Assembly (NCBI GenBank): GCA_022393335.1
Contig: JAJEKB010020583.1
Span: forward strand, 195,750 to 259,749
Length of the DNA: 64,000 nt
Direction of reading: 5' to 3'
Origin: Macrotrachela quadricornifera
Taxonomy: Eukaryota > Rotifera > Eurotatoria > Philodinida > Philodinidae
Below the pieces are notes generated by a model that had not been told where the DNA came from, ran no database searches, and worked only from the letters and a program-made list of their open reading frames with translations. Within the stretch, counting starts at the first letter, position 1; the number at the start of each line of letters is the position of its first letter. This document shows positions 12,966 through 23,924 of this stretch, piece by piece. A program made the translations under genes and the position numbers.

Positions 12966-13412
12966 ATGGCAACATCAACAATTGATTCACAATGGAATAT
13001 TAATACTGTTACTGAAGATGATTTAGTTGATTTAATACCTTTATTAAAAGGCTATTGTGAATTTTATAGTCAAACTGAACAAATTCCATTAACAACTGAT
13101 AATACTTTGATATCATTATGACGTACATTGATAGCTAATCCAACTCATGAGGATATTTAACGGATTGCTCGTGATTCAAAAAATCGGATAGCAGTTAGTT
13201 GTACGACAATTTTCTAGAGTTAGTCAACATTACAAGGAGATCGTGTTGCAATTATGAATGATCTTTTCTATGTCCCAACAATATCGGAGTTAAAGTCTTG
13301 TATATAGTCTGGTTGCTGAGTATGTGAAACAAGCACATGAACATGATGTTTTGTGTTTAACATGGCAAATATCAGTAGATAATAAACGTGCTCAAATTGT
13401 TTATCATATCTG
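12966..13412 (+). pseudogene. GNAT-family N-acetyltransferase pseudogene
   Basis: From the ATG at 12966 the frame reads DLVDLIPLLKGYCEFY, then passes stops at about 13119, 13159, 13216 and 13222, continuing GDRVAIMNDLFYVP. After a frameshift near 13300 it reads VAEYVKQAHEHDVLCLTW and SVDNKRAQIVYHI. This is the order of a GNAT acetyltransferase (N-terminal helix, central MNDL(F/Y)V strand before the acetyl-CoA loop, C-terminal N-x-x-A-x-x-x-Y). The acetyl-CoA loop itself is disrupted. All four stops can be explained by C-to-T or G-to-A changes at Trp or Gln codons. Not functional. Confidence 0.7.
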
Positions 13413-13432
13413 AATAAATTCTTCTCTAGATA

Positions 13433-14441
13433 ATGAATTTTACACGATTAAAAGAATTTTTAGTAATTCTTTTTTTGTTTACTATTATTCTATTTTCACC
13501 AATAATTACGTTGATTATTTTTATTCTTTTATCATGGTTTTGGTCTTTACCAATAACTCTGACTCTATTTCTTCTATATGCTTGTTGGATGTATTTTGAT
13601 TGGCATACTGATTCACAAGAAGGACGATGGTCTGATCGAGTTCGTCAATTACCAATCTTTACTTATTGTATCAACTATTTTCCACTAAAACTAATTAAAA
13701 CTGAAGACCTTGATCCAAAACGAAATTATTTATTTGGTTATCATCCTCATGGATTTTGTTCCTTTGGTGCATCAGGCAATTTTGCTACAAATGCTACCAA
13801 TTTTTCCACTCTTTTTCCAAATATTCGTCCACATTTAATGATTCTTCGTCTTCAATTTTTCTTTCCATTTACAAGAGAAATCTATCTCAATTTAGGCATT
13901 CGTTCTGTATCAAGAGAGAGTTGTGAATATCTATTGAGTGGTAAACATGGTCAAGGTCATGCTTTAGTTATAGTTATTGGTGGTATACGAGAACAAAATC
14001 TTACAAAAAATAATAGTATGATCTTGTATTTAAAGAAGAGAAAAGGTTTTGTAAAATTAGCATTACAATATGGGTAAATCTAGTTTTTCAAAAATCAACG
14101 TTTGTCTTATTATTTATCTGTAGAGCTTCACTTGTTCCGGTTATTTCATTCGGAGAAAATGAATTATATCGACGATATAAGGGTATACCATGGGGACGAT
14201 TTATATTTGGACATATTCCACTTCGACGATCGGTCGTTACTGTTGGTAAGATAGATTTATATAGAAAATAAATCAAGATATCTTTCTAGTTGGTAAACCA
14301 ATTCATGTTGATAAAAATCTGAATGCAACTTCTGAAGATATCGATCAACTTCATCATAAATATATTCAATCTGTTGAACAATTATTTGAACTCAATAAAA
14401 ATAAATATGGATCAGAGCATGTAAAATTAGAAATCGTTTAG
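13433..14441 (+). CDS. DGAT2/MOGAT-family acyltransferase
   Basis: Three exons, 13433-14073, 14124-14245 and 14290-14441, with introns of 50 and 44 bp, encode 304 aa. Residues 8-55 are strongly hydrophobic (one or two membrane segments). Then come the family hallmark YHPHG (near residue 103), a GGIREQN segment, the RKGFVKLAL block, and after the first splice GASLVPVISFGENELY and a GKPIHV motif near the end. These are standard DGAT2-family blocks; members transfer fatty acyl groups to mono- or diacylglycerol at the ER or lipid droplet. Slightly shorter than the usual 330-390 aa. No stop or frameshift. A polypyrimidine-AG at 13428-13429 sits 3 nt before the ATG. Exact acceptor substrate cannot be told. 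Confidence 0.88.
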
Positions 14442-14486
14442 ATAAACACAAATGTAGATACATCACATTGGTATATTTTATTATGT

Positions 14487-14650
14487 ATAGAATGAGTTAT
14501 ATAAAAATTTTTGACAATATAATAATTATTTTTCTAGCTACTATTTTTTTGTTGTCACCTATTCTTACCTTCTTATTTGTTATTATTCTGGTAATTCTAC
14601 TTTGTATATATAAACAAGTTATGCTCGTCTAAAGATTAGCTCGGCTCTTT
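14487..14650 (+). pseudogene. Possible second DGAT2-like N-terminal remnant
   Basis: An ATG at about 14487 opens a hydrophobic frame with a SPILTFLFVIIL stretch similar to SPIITLIIFILL of the intact gene just upstream, then a stop at about 14632. It may be a decayed tandem duplicate of the first exon, but hydrophobic similarity is weak evidence. Confidence 0.25.
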
Positions 14651-15168
14651 TCCGTAGAAATCGTGTTTCTAAACTACCATTAAGCTATTTATTTGTAAAA
14701 TTTTAAAAAAAATGAAGTCAGATTCAAGTTCCTCGACCTCGATTACTCTTCGATCAACCCTTACAAGAAAATTTCCTTTTTTACCTTTATATAAGTTTTG
14801 GATCAATCAGTGAGGTGTGGACATACAAACAAACAAACAATTTATGTTTGTGAGACTCTTCTCTACAAGAGAGATAATAATAGTAGTGAATAGTGATTGG
14901 AACTTTTACTTACTTCGATCAAGATGTATTTTAATTTTATTTTCAAAATATTTAAAAAAAAAGATCTCAAAGGTTGCTGTTATTGATCCTCATATCCTGC
15001 GATAAAAATTGACTTTTTTTCGAATATATAATCAAATCACTTATTTTAAAATTTTGAAAAGACGAGTTCATTTGAAAACTACGATGACTAGCGATAGTAA
15101 GACTAGTCACAATACTACATAATTCAAAGTTCTATTTTTAGATAATGAAAATAAAAAAGAACAGAGAG
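14651..15168. other. Intergenic stretch between convergent genes
   Basis: The 3' ends of the DGAT2-like gene (plus strand) and GH65 gene (minus strand) face each other across this segment. It contains a TCAAGTTCCTCGACCTCGATT patch and A/T runs, but no gene or repeat that I recognise. Confidence 0.5.
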
Positions 15169-18100
15169 TCAAGGACATAGTGGCGTTGCTGGACGAATGG
15201 ATAGACGTGTATCTACTGGAAAAGAGAGCAGATCATTGACTTGAAGAAAACCCCGTTGTTGATCATGCTCATACACCAATGATTTAGAACTATCAGCACT
15301 CAATGCACGTACATTAAGATGGTACATTGTACTTTCGATTGTTAAATCAAATATGGCACCATAATATTTGAGGCCATGAAAGATGAGACCTGTCGATTGA
15401 TTAGGTAAATGAGCTGGTGGCATCACTACGAGCTCATCCATACTCAGACGAAGACCACCATAACCGAAGATTATCGCTTGTAAGAAACCACCAGCACCTG
15501 TGATGAAATTAACAGCACCAACACCTGATCGAGCTTCAGTCCATACCTAGAACATAATAATAGATAGATTGAAAAAAGATACGAGAGAAATGACTGACAT
15601 TGAATGGTGGTCGGACATAAGTTTCGTACGAACGTCGAAAGAGTTTTTCTGCAGAATCAAAGTCGCTTAGCTCGAGAAATCCTATTGCATGCATCGACCA
15701 AGTCATAGCCGGTCCATCATCACGAGTAAGAGGTTCATAGGTCAATAAATCGTTGCGTCGTACTTCCTTGCTCATTGGCCACATCAGAGGAAAGCCAAGA
15801 AGAACAACATCAGCCTGTTTTATGGTTGTGTTCTCTAACAATGTCATATAATAATATATGAGCAAAAATAAGAAATGAAGTATTTATTGACTTACTTGGA
15901 TTGAAACCTTCGTATTCAAGATGAATTTGACTGACATTATCGAAGGGAAAGTGGAGATTATTAGCTATGTTAAGCCATGTTTGAGGTACTTGTTTTTTAG
16001 TTATACAACTGACTAACTCGGCAAGTTTAATGGAGAGTGAAGCAACGGCATTGGTAAAAACCGAATTATTTTTGAATGGTTGTGCATCCTCATCGGGTGG
16101 TAAGACCACTAAAGAAAGGAAATTTCATGTATCATATTCGTGCCAACAATAAAATAATTATACTCAAGATTTCATATTGTTGTTTATTCAAATTGTATAT
16201 TGCTCTTGATTGCCAAAAGCGCGCTGTTTCATAGATAAGATCATCACCCATTTCTGATGTTAGCCAAGTTTGATCACCTGTTGCAGCAATGTATTGTCTT
16301 GCAGCAAAGGCAATATCACCAGTAATATGTAATTGATAAAGGCGAACTTCTGGACAACAGTCTGGTGTCACATCGACTCCTGTACGTGCACTCTCCCACG
16401 GAAATCTAATATTCCATGAGAATCAGAAAGAGAGAGACAGATCAAAAAGTACTGAATCTTACCTCCATCCTATGTTTCCAAATAGATGTGCATTATCAGC
16501 AGCCGAGTCTCTCAGAGCAATGCGATATGAGAGTATCTCTTTGGCCAAACTACAAGAAACAGAGAGAAGTAAAAAGCTCATCCTCTCAACACTACTTCAA
16601 ATAATAAACTCGAAAAATTAGATTGGCTAACTGAAGCGATTGACCTCCTTAGTTTATTTTAATTTTAATTTTTCTTTCCTCTTTTTAAAAAAAAAACGAT
16701 ACTTACGTGGGATAAAAAAGAAGAACAGATGGATACATCCAAGTCTCTGTATCCCAAAAGGAATGGCCACCATAATCTTCACCCAGAAGACCTCCACGTG
16801 ATAGACTACCAGGGCTAAGACCATAGAACTGTTTGTGTTCACTGCTTGTAGATAGTGGTGGTAGCGAGCTAAGAATATAGTAAAGTGCAGAATTGATTTG
16901 TCGCTGTAATTCATTATCACCACGAATTTCAATACGTCCGTTGGACCAAACATTATTCCAAAGAGAGACATGTGTTGACCATATTTTATTAGGTTGTCGT
17001 TCATTTGATGCTACATATGAAATACAATCATTGACACGTTTGATTAGATAATGAGTTTTAAATCTTAACTTACCATAATCAAAACTTCGTTTAGCTCTAT
17101 CCTGTTGTGTATCGAGTGAAGTGACAAAAAGATAAGTTCGATCAGTTTCTTCTGAATCAAGTTGAAGACCATTCGAAGGCAATGGTGTATAATACATAAA
17201 TAAGGGTAGTAGATCTGGCTGAAATTGATTATCTTCCACTTCACGTGTCATTCCTGCTAACAGTCTTCAAACAACAAAAAAAAACGAGATAGATTCTTTG
17301 TAAGATAATGCACGATACTCACACATGCTTATCATCACAAGATAAAACTTGTAAGTCGAAATCAACGCTATTTATTTGTTCGTTTACTTCGACAGGCACC
17401 ACAATTGTATGCCCTATGGCAATAGAGAAAGAAAACTATGGATTGACTATGTTATCTTGATATTCGAACCCTTGGCTGCCAAACGTGTGATCACCACATA
17501 TGCAATGAGTAGTTCAGTGTATTCTTGTGAAGCAAAAATACGACGTTCGATTCGAATCTGATCATTTTCAAGTTTCTCAGTAAATGTACCTGTGCGCAGA
17601 ATAGATAGATAGTTCAGTCATTATGCATTTTATGATAAAATTCTTACCTGACGCAACATCAAGTGAATAAGATGATGATGATGGACTTATTTTAAACTTC
17701 CAATTGAGTGTACTGGGAATGCGAGCGCGATGACTTGTACCTATGTTATGTACAAAGATAACAATTCAAAATAAGCAAAGAATAACAAACCATTTTCTCC
17801 ATTGTAGAGTCCATTCATATAGATGAAATCACTGAAGATGACAGTAGCTACATGGCCATTGCCTACATAAGGCATAATACGATAATCGATGATAGAGCCA
17901 TTCGAGGGTAATCTATAAACTTATTATCTATAAGAGGCAGTATCAATAAATACCTACTTGTCTGTGGTGAAAATAGTCGTCGAAATTGATGAATCGGTCG
18001 ATTCTCTACGAGTCAAAAGGAGAACTGGAGTGAGAATAGCGACCAGACATAGAATGATTATAAGTGTAATAATCGTCGCGATTAATATCTTCTTTCGTTT

Positions 18101-18193
18101 CGTATGTTGTTGATTATCAGATGGATTAACACGATTATTGCATGAAAATAATCGTTGAAGAAATGTTGCTTCATTATTTGTTTTCAAAGACAT
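15169..18193 (-). CDS. GH65 glycosidase, membrane anchored (PGGHG / acid-trehalase type)
   Basis: Twelve exons: 18193-17958, 17912-17791, 17740-17648, 17589-17470, 17413-17323, 17264-17074, 17010-16707, 16549-16463, 16405-16164, 16108-15896, 15834-15599, 15546-15169. They join without a frame break into 770 aa. Residues 1-34 are cytosolic; 35-60 form one membrane segment (IIILCLVAILTPVLLL), giving a type II protein whose catalytic part faces lumen or outside. Family blocks follow: GNGHVATVIFSD and MNGLYNG, GEDYGGHSFWDTETW, TPDCCPEVRLYQLHITGD, LPPDEDA with the likely general acid glutamate, and GAVNFITGAGGF. GH65 members act on alpha-glucosides; human PGGHG removes glucose from collagen disaccharides, fungal relatives split trehalose. 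Trehalase activity would be relevant to desiccation but cannot be decided here. Confidence 0.88.
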
Positions 18194-19130
18194 TTCAATG
18201 TATACTGATTATTTTTCTTCAATGGTTCTGTTTTATAGCAACACCAATTTTATATCTAATAGTTTTACTCTTTTATTACTTTTCTTTACTTTATTTCTAT
18301 TTAATCTGGTCTGATCTCACCTCTTTTCTACCTTATCTTTTTCTTATGTACTAAGTAGAGAAGAGAAATTGAAGAAATCATCTACAAGTGATACTTACAT
18401 ACTTCAGAGCAATATGACTGTGGTTGATCACATCATAAACTACTATTTTCACATATCAATTCTCCACTTTTTTCTGTTTGATTGAAACGAAATAAGAGTA
18501 TGATCTACAATTTATCATTTTTATCATAGAAGAAAAAAGAAACTAGAAATATTTCCAAAAACTCTTTATGAAGATATCTAAGATTTAAGTTTTAAATCAT
18601 CTGAAATATTTTCTTTAGGATTTCATTTTATTTTTCTGTTAATACAAATAAATAACTTTTAGATTCCTTCTTTATGGCTTTTTCAAATATTTTATTTAAA
18701 ATCAAATACATGGCAAAACAGAGCGAAATGAATTCTACATTTTAACATAAAGCTATATCGTAAAGATACCTTTATTTCTAGAATAGACAAGTGAAATAGC
18801 CCTAACAGATTCATTGTTATTTTGTTGTTGAAACAGCCTAACTTTTAACTTTTTCAATTGCATAATTTCATCTATAATAATTCACAATATTGAGATAACT
18901 CTTTCTCGACTATTGCTAATCATCAACGAAATACATGAAATTCTCTATGCATCATATCAATAGGTAATTTTCCTTCACCTGTATTTTTTAATAATATAAT
19001 GGTCTATTGCATGCAATATTTAAAAAATGCTTCACAGGAGTAAATACAAAAGTAGATCACTCGCTACTTTTAAGTACTAATGTATGAAATTTGACTATTT
19101 CATCAATTCGCATAGAATTAATAAACTTAC
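18194..19130. other. Intergenic stretch, no clear gene
   Basis: Short hydrophobic frames only. A CTTCACCTGTA...AATAATATA segment near 18970-19000 on the minus strand could be a downstream exon of the adjacent B-box remnant, but it does not form a convincing frame. Confidence 0.45.
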
Positions 19131-19428
19131 CAGATGATACAACAATAGAAATTTTGTTGATAAATGATTTCGAATCTTGTTGAATTGAGATATTTGATAG
19201 TTGATCAAGTTCTTCTGTTAATTTTATTTTTAATTGATTTAAATCAGTTTTATTAAATTCATTTTCTTCACGGATTTCTCTCTATTAAGTTTCTGACAAT
19301 GTTCTGTTAAATGATTAAAACAAAAATCTTTTGAACATCCTTCATATTTATAAACAATTTTTTTTTCTTTATTAAACGTAAAAGATTGTGCCTTAGTACT
19401 GTAGTTACTATTGCCACATATTCAATAG
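19131..19428 (-). pseudogene. B-box-type zinc-binding protein remnant
   Basis: Minus-strand frame shows a B-box-like C-x2-C...FCFNHLTEHC pattern (YEGCSKDFCFNHLTEHCQKL), then a frameshift near 19270, then a helical tail DLNQLKIKLTEELDQLSN and DSKSFINKISIVVSS ending at a good splice donor (G|GTAAG at 19131/19130). This is the start of a TRIM/NHL-like B-box plus coiled-coil protein. No start exon exists upstream; a MULE transposon begins about 110 bp away, so the 5' end may have been lost to the insertion. Confidence 0.55.
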
Positions 19429-19540
19429 TTTGATAATCGCAAATTTAGGTATGTTTACTCGGACTACGATGGCGTATGGTATCAGAAAATGAGTCAATGC
19501 CAATATGCATCATTAGGAAATAGAAGAACAAAAAAATGGT

Positions 19541-21634
19541 GTCACCCGATTCGTCCCATTTTTTTGTCTGAGTTCGGCCCAGATGAAAATTAATTGATTC
19601 TGAATTCGTCCCATGCCAAAAAAATCGATTCCGAATTCGTCCCAGTCTATATAAGACCCTAATTAGTTTATCAATCAGGATAAATTTTAATGGTATAAGA
19701 GAAAGGGTGATATCTTGCTGTGTTCTATATCACGTACTTATAACGTGTCGTTGGATGACTCATAGTATAGGTATTATCCATATATCTTCTTACTCTTTCT
19801 TTCCTAGTGTATCTGTTGTGGCTATATCATTTCTTTCGTTCTCTCAGGTATTTTCCCCACCAAGTTTTCTTAGTTTCTTTCTTTAATGTCTTTGCAACTA
19901 TGATATCTTAACTCACAGATTTTTCCAGGTATAATACTGTTGGTATAATCCATTCTATCGTTTTCTTAACATGCTATATAAGTAGATGCTCCTACCATGT
20001 GAAAGAAGTGTGTCAGTTCAGTCTGCTCAATCTAGTTTCAAATCTGTTTTATCTGATTGATCAATTTGCGTTTGTCTTAAAATGTTTCGATTTACGACCA
20101 GTGAACGAAATCAACAGGTTCTCAACTATTTGGATTTTCAATATACTGTTAAAAGAATCAATAAAACCAGCGTCGAATGGCGTTGTCGAAATAGAAGTTG
20201 TTCCAGTACATTATCATTATCACTTGATAATACATGTATTCGTCGCGAGCCAAGTGCTCACAATGAATCTTGTCAAGCAAATCAATCAACCAAAATTATT
20301 GTTGAACAAACACTTGAAATAATGAAGCAACGAGCACGTGAAGAAACAAAACCTATTTCAAAAATCTATAGCGAAGAAATCGTAGCTGCTTGAATGAGAA
20401 ATCCTGGTGTACCAACTGGATTTTATTTTCCTTCTCTTACCTCAATTGATTCTACTCTTTATCGTCAACGTTCACGAAATCATCCAGCTTTACCAAAAAT
20501 TTTAGCTGATTTGGGTCTATCAAGAGAATGGTGTACAACAAACCATGGTGAACGTTTTCTATTGATTGACGAATCTCGTAAATTCTTCTATCCTTTTTAA
20601 TATTGCATAAAACATTGTTTTTAGATGGTGATGGTGAAAGAATATTTATGTTTGGATCACAGTGGAGTCTAACATTTTTGTCGTATTGTTCAAGATGGCA
20701 TATCGATGGGACTTTTTTGACGAAACCATCATCATTTGCTCAAATTTATATAATTTTTGGTTACCTTGATGGATTTCTCGTACCTTGTATTTATTGTCTG
20801 ACATCCAGACAAAATCAACTTACACATGAAAAAGTTTTTAATCATCTGATATCAATTAGATTAACGCGTCTTCACATCAGATTTTCTCCAAATGCTCTTA
20901 CATGTGACTTCGAACTGGGCAGCACTAATGCTACTACTGATTTATTCCCAAATATTGATATTACTGCTTGCTTTTTTCATTATTCTCAGGGATTATGAAG
21001 AAAAATAACTGACCTAAAACTTAACAAACTTGTCTCTTGATAAAAAAAAAATAGTAATTATTCGGAAGAAGAAAAATGAAAAGCTCGTCAATGGTTCTCA
21101 CGAGCCATTGGTCTGGCATTTATTCTCGTTATTCAATTAGTCTTTGAAATGTGTACGATACTTTTCAAGAAAAACTTCCCCGCACAAATAATGCGGCGGA
21201 AGGCTACAATTATCGAATGTCTATCATCTTTCCACGTCATCCTCCCATCTACGAATTAACTCGTCGTCTCAAAGACGAACATGAGTATCAACATCATAAA
21301 TCAGAAGAAGCTCAAGTTCAAGTTAAAAAATGAAAACAAATATACGAAAAAATAGATGGAAAACTTCTTGAGTTGATCAACCAATACGAAAATGGAGAAT
21401 CAACTTCACTTGAATTAGTTATAAAATCAGGTGAAACAGTTAAGATTGATCAAAGAAAAAACTAAATCTTCATATGTCACTTGAGTTTTCTTTTACTAAA
21501 TATGTTCAAAATGTTTTTCTTTTTCTGCTATATAAAGTTTGACACAGAATAAATTAAAATTCAGAAAACGTTAGATATCTTAATTGATAAGTTAATTAAG
21601 GTCTTATATAGACTGGGACGAATCGGGGGTAGAC
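19541..21634 (+). mobile_element. MULE-type DNA transposon with FLYWCH transposase
   Basis: Terminal inverted repeats: left 19633-19675 (ATTCGTCCCAGTCTATATAAGACC block) matches the reverse complement of 21581-21629; the outer ends share CCCGATTCGTCCCA. The GATTCGTCCCA/GAATTCGTCCCA motif occurs three times in the left end (near 19547, 19609, 19633), i.e. subterminal repeats. Between them lies one broken transposase gene. MULEs usually make 8-11 bp target duplications; I could not fix one, and outer ends are approximate. Confidence 0.75.
20082..21465 (+). pseudogene. FLYWCH/MULE transposase, broken
   Basis: N-terminal part (20082-20300) resembles a FLYWCH zinc finger (NYLDFQYTVKRINKTSVEW, C-x4-C, H..SC). 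A 47-bp intron (20578-20624) joins LLIDES to GDGERIFMFGSQWSL. The MULE core follows: WHIDGTF with the catalytic Asp, FAQIYIIFGYLDG, FSPNALTCDFELG with the second acid, CFFHYSQGL, and PRTNNAAEGYN near 21190. In-frame stops occur at 20391, 20996, about 21036, 21072 and 21331. At 20996 and 21331 TGA stands where a Trp codon would fit. The element cannot make its own transposase. DNA transposases of this class cut and paste; the FLYWCH finger is thought to bind DNA. Confidence 0.8.
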
Positions 21635-21820
21635 TAATCAGCCGCTTTGTCAATAAATGATATTATACATAAGAGACTGAAATTTATCATTTATTTCAAT
21701 AAATTAAGTAAGTCTTTTAACAATAAATCAGATAGGATCAGATAGGGTCCTTAAAAATTGTTTTCGTTTTTCTTCAACTAAGTAATTTTCTTTCATATTC
21801 AACTTGTTATTGATTATTAA

Positions 21821-22021
21821 TTAACCCTTTGAGGACCGAATTTTTTCCACTGAATTCAGCTCCTCCGCATATACATTCAAATTTTCATCAGAAAGTTCAA
21901 GTTCATATAAGCTATCGCCTAGTTCATCGTAATCAAAACTGAAGTCACTTTCGCTGCTGCCATCACTGATATATAAATCACAGGACTCATTATTGGCATC
22001 ATCATTTCCAGAGAATTCCAT
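21821..22021 (-). pseudogene. piggyBac transposase N-terminal fragment
   Basis: 66-residue frame starting MEFSGNDDANN, rich in Asp, Glu and Ser, as is usual for the acidic N-terminus of piggyBac transposases. The catalytic DDD core is absent; the frame runs into the terminal repeat. Assignment rests mainly on the surrounding TTAA/TIR structure. Confidence 0.5.
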
Positions 22022-22395
22022 TTGTTTAGTTATAATTATAAAAAGCAGTATAAAGAAATTATATGCTTTGCAAATTCAAGAACAACGTAAATTCCTCCAT
22101 CAGAACGGCAATATATATATATACCCAATAAAGAACAAGAATATTGTCGAAAAACAAAAGATCAAAGGAGAAGAGAGAAATTATAACGTCACTATACCTT
22201 AGCAGAAAGAACAAAGGATATTTGAGAAGAATCCATATGAAAGAAGGAAAGAAACAAAAGAAAAGCACGAAATGACAAAGGCGGTTGTTTATGACCTTAA
22301 TGGCCTTGCATATTTAGTTCTTTAATGTGAAATAAACACTGTTTTCTTTGCTAAGAAATAGGTGGTCCAAAGATGGACCACCGGTCCTCAAAGGG
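21825..22395 (-). mobile_element. piggyBac-type element, internally deleted
   Basis: Perfect terminal inverted repeats CCCTTTGAGGACCG / CGGTCCTCAAAGGG are flanked on both sides by TTAA (21821-21824 and 22396-22399), the target-site signature of piggyBac transposons. At 571 bp it is too short to be autonomous. It retains only the start of a transposase frame (minus strand, 22021-21821). It inserted into the stem of an older palindromic repeat. Confidence 0.88.
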
Positions 22396-22575
22396 TTAAA
22401 TGACTCTTTCTGTTCCAAATGTAACAGTCATTTAATTGATAATCAATAACAAATTGAATATGAAAGAAAATTATTCAATTGAATGAAAAACACCCAAAAT
22501 TTAAGCATTTACATATCTTTTTTCCGAAAATAAACATACTACTGTTACATTGGAACAGAAAGAGTTGTATATCTA

Positions 22576-22925
22576 TTTCCATCCCCAATTCTTCCCGAAG
22601 GGTGTAAGGGTGAGTACTGTTCATTTCTTCTAACCACTTTTCTTTTAGCGTTGAATTAATGTATGTTTTCTACATTAATTGAACCCAGAGAGATACTACT
22701 CTTGTTGGATAAAGACAACGGAAAGACGTTTCATGTACGTGCGTGGTCTTATCGCTGTTAGCCTTTGTGCCTCCAACAACCAAGGTCTCTGTGGTCGCGC
22801 GCGCGCACGTGAATATAAATATATATCAATTCATTTATTTCTTTTCAATTAAAATTACACAGCAATCAAAATAAAATAATCAATAGTTGAAAATGAATAA
22901 AATTTATTAGTTCATCCCATTAATT
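22576..22925. other. Intergenic stretch
   Basis: A short GCGCGCGCAC purine-pyrimidine run lies at 22798-22809. Otherwise AT-rich, holding the 3' flank of the NHL gene. No feature recognised. Confidence 0.5.
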
Positions 22926-23852
22926 TCATAGTATTTCAATATTAAATCGTTGTACTCGATTGTTACCACAATCAGCAACATAGAGATTACCTTGCTGATC
23001 AAATGACAATCCCTCGGAATCATGGAGTTGATTTGCTTGTGCTCCTTGACCATTTCCACCAACAATAACATTTCCTTGCTGCGCTCCTTTAGGCCAACGT
23101 ACAATTCGATGATTCCATTCATCAGCTACATAAACAGTACCCAATTGATCAACTACAACTCCATTAGGATAAGACAAATGCGTCAGACTATTTCCATATC
23201 CTTGTCCACCAGCAACAACAATACCTTCTTTTGCACCTTCTATCCATTTCATCACACGGTGATTCCAATTATCAGACACAAATACTGAATGTTCTCGATC
23301 GACAAATATGTAAATGGGGCAACTGAGCTGATCTAGACGATTTCCTTGTCCGTTTCCACCTGCTACTACTATTCCTTGGGACTCACCCATTCTATATCTT
23401 CTTACTTCATGTTTGTCATAATCAGAGACATAGAGAAATCCATTGTCATCTATTGTCAGTTTCGAACAAGTAATATTCGAAATAATTATTTCTCCACTTG
23501 TTCCATTTTGACGAGGCCATCTAACTACTCTCCTATTTCCCTGATCACAAATAATAAGACTATCTCTCTCTTTATCGACGACCACATCTGGTGGCCCATT
23601 CAATTGATGAGTACTATTTCCTCGTCCATGTCCACCTGCCACTATTTGTCCATTTGTTTCACCCAATTTCCATGCTACAATACGGTCATTTCCATAATCA
23701 GCAATATAAATTGTTTGGTCATCATCCACATATAAACCGTAAGGGCGAGAGAGTGTTAGATTGTGTCCTCCTACTGTTTGACCCTTCTTGTTCCATGTGG
23801 CATTTGCAGGAATATCTATCAAACTGGCACGAAAAGGTACTAAAAGAAAGAG
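22926..23852 (-). CDS. NHL-repeat beta-propeller protein, first exon missing
   Basis: One exon of about 300 codons ending in TAA. Six NHL repeats are visible, each with a pattern like GLYVDDDQTIYIADYGNDRIV or GVVVDQLGTVYVADEWNHRIV followed by GG.GQGN; they should close a six-bladed propeller. No in-frame ATG exists near the beginning: the exon starts at a polypyrimidine-TAG acceptor at about 23843-23844 (PFRASLIDIPAN) and needs an upstream exon, which in such proteins normally supplies a membrane or signal segment. I found no such exon; a dispersed repeat occupies 23925-24450 right upstream. The gene may be decapitated, or its first exon is farther away. NHL propellers mediate protein or RNA binding; target unknown. 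Confidence 0.75.
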   Translation of the reverse strand, partial: LFLLVPFRASLIDIPANATWNKKGQTVGGHNLTLSRPYGLYVDDDQTIYIADYGNDRIVAWKLGETNGQIVAGGHGRGNSTHQLNGPPDVVVDKERDSLIICDQGNRRVVRWPRQNGTSGEIIISNITCSKLTIDDNGFLYVSDYDKHEVRRYRMGESQGIVVAGGNGQGNRLDQLSCPIYIFVDREHSVFVSDNWNHRVMKWIEGAKEGIVVAGGQGYGNSLTHLSYPNGVVVDQLGTVYVADEWNHRIVRWPKGAQQGNVIVGGNGQGAQANQLHDSEGLSFDQQGNLYVADCGNNRVQRFNIEIL

Positions 23853-23924
23853 AAAACATGATCATCATCAAAAGAAATCTTTCATTTTCTTTGAATTGCG
23901 AGAAAAGACAAACTTATATAATAC

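Larger units (their letters stand above)
21770..22575. repeat. Palindromic MITE split by the piggyBac insertion
   Basis: With the piggyBac element and one TTAA removed, left flank 21784-21824 and right flank 22400-22490 form a hairpin: AATTTTCTTTCATATTCAA..TTGTTATTGATTA on the left and its complement on the right. The segment CTCTTTCTGTTCCAAATGTAACAGT (22402-22427) also reappears inverted at 22549-22573, suggesting this pair is the element's own terminal repeat. Confidence 0.65.

Noticed and set aside
17376..17561. Plus-strand frames over the GH65 gene
   Set aside because: They overlap well-supported minus-strand exons with family motifs and lack any motif themselves.
20391..21333. Genetic-code reassignment (TGA = Trp) to explain the MULE stops
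   Set aside because: All intact genes in the window use TGG for Trp, and several use TGA as a terminator; other stops (TAA, TAG) also occur in the pseudogenes.
22798..22809. GCGCGCGC run as a Z-DNA regulatory element
   Set aside because: Too short and isolated to support a functional claim.
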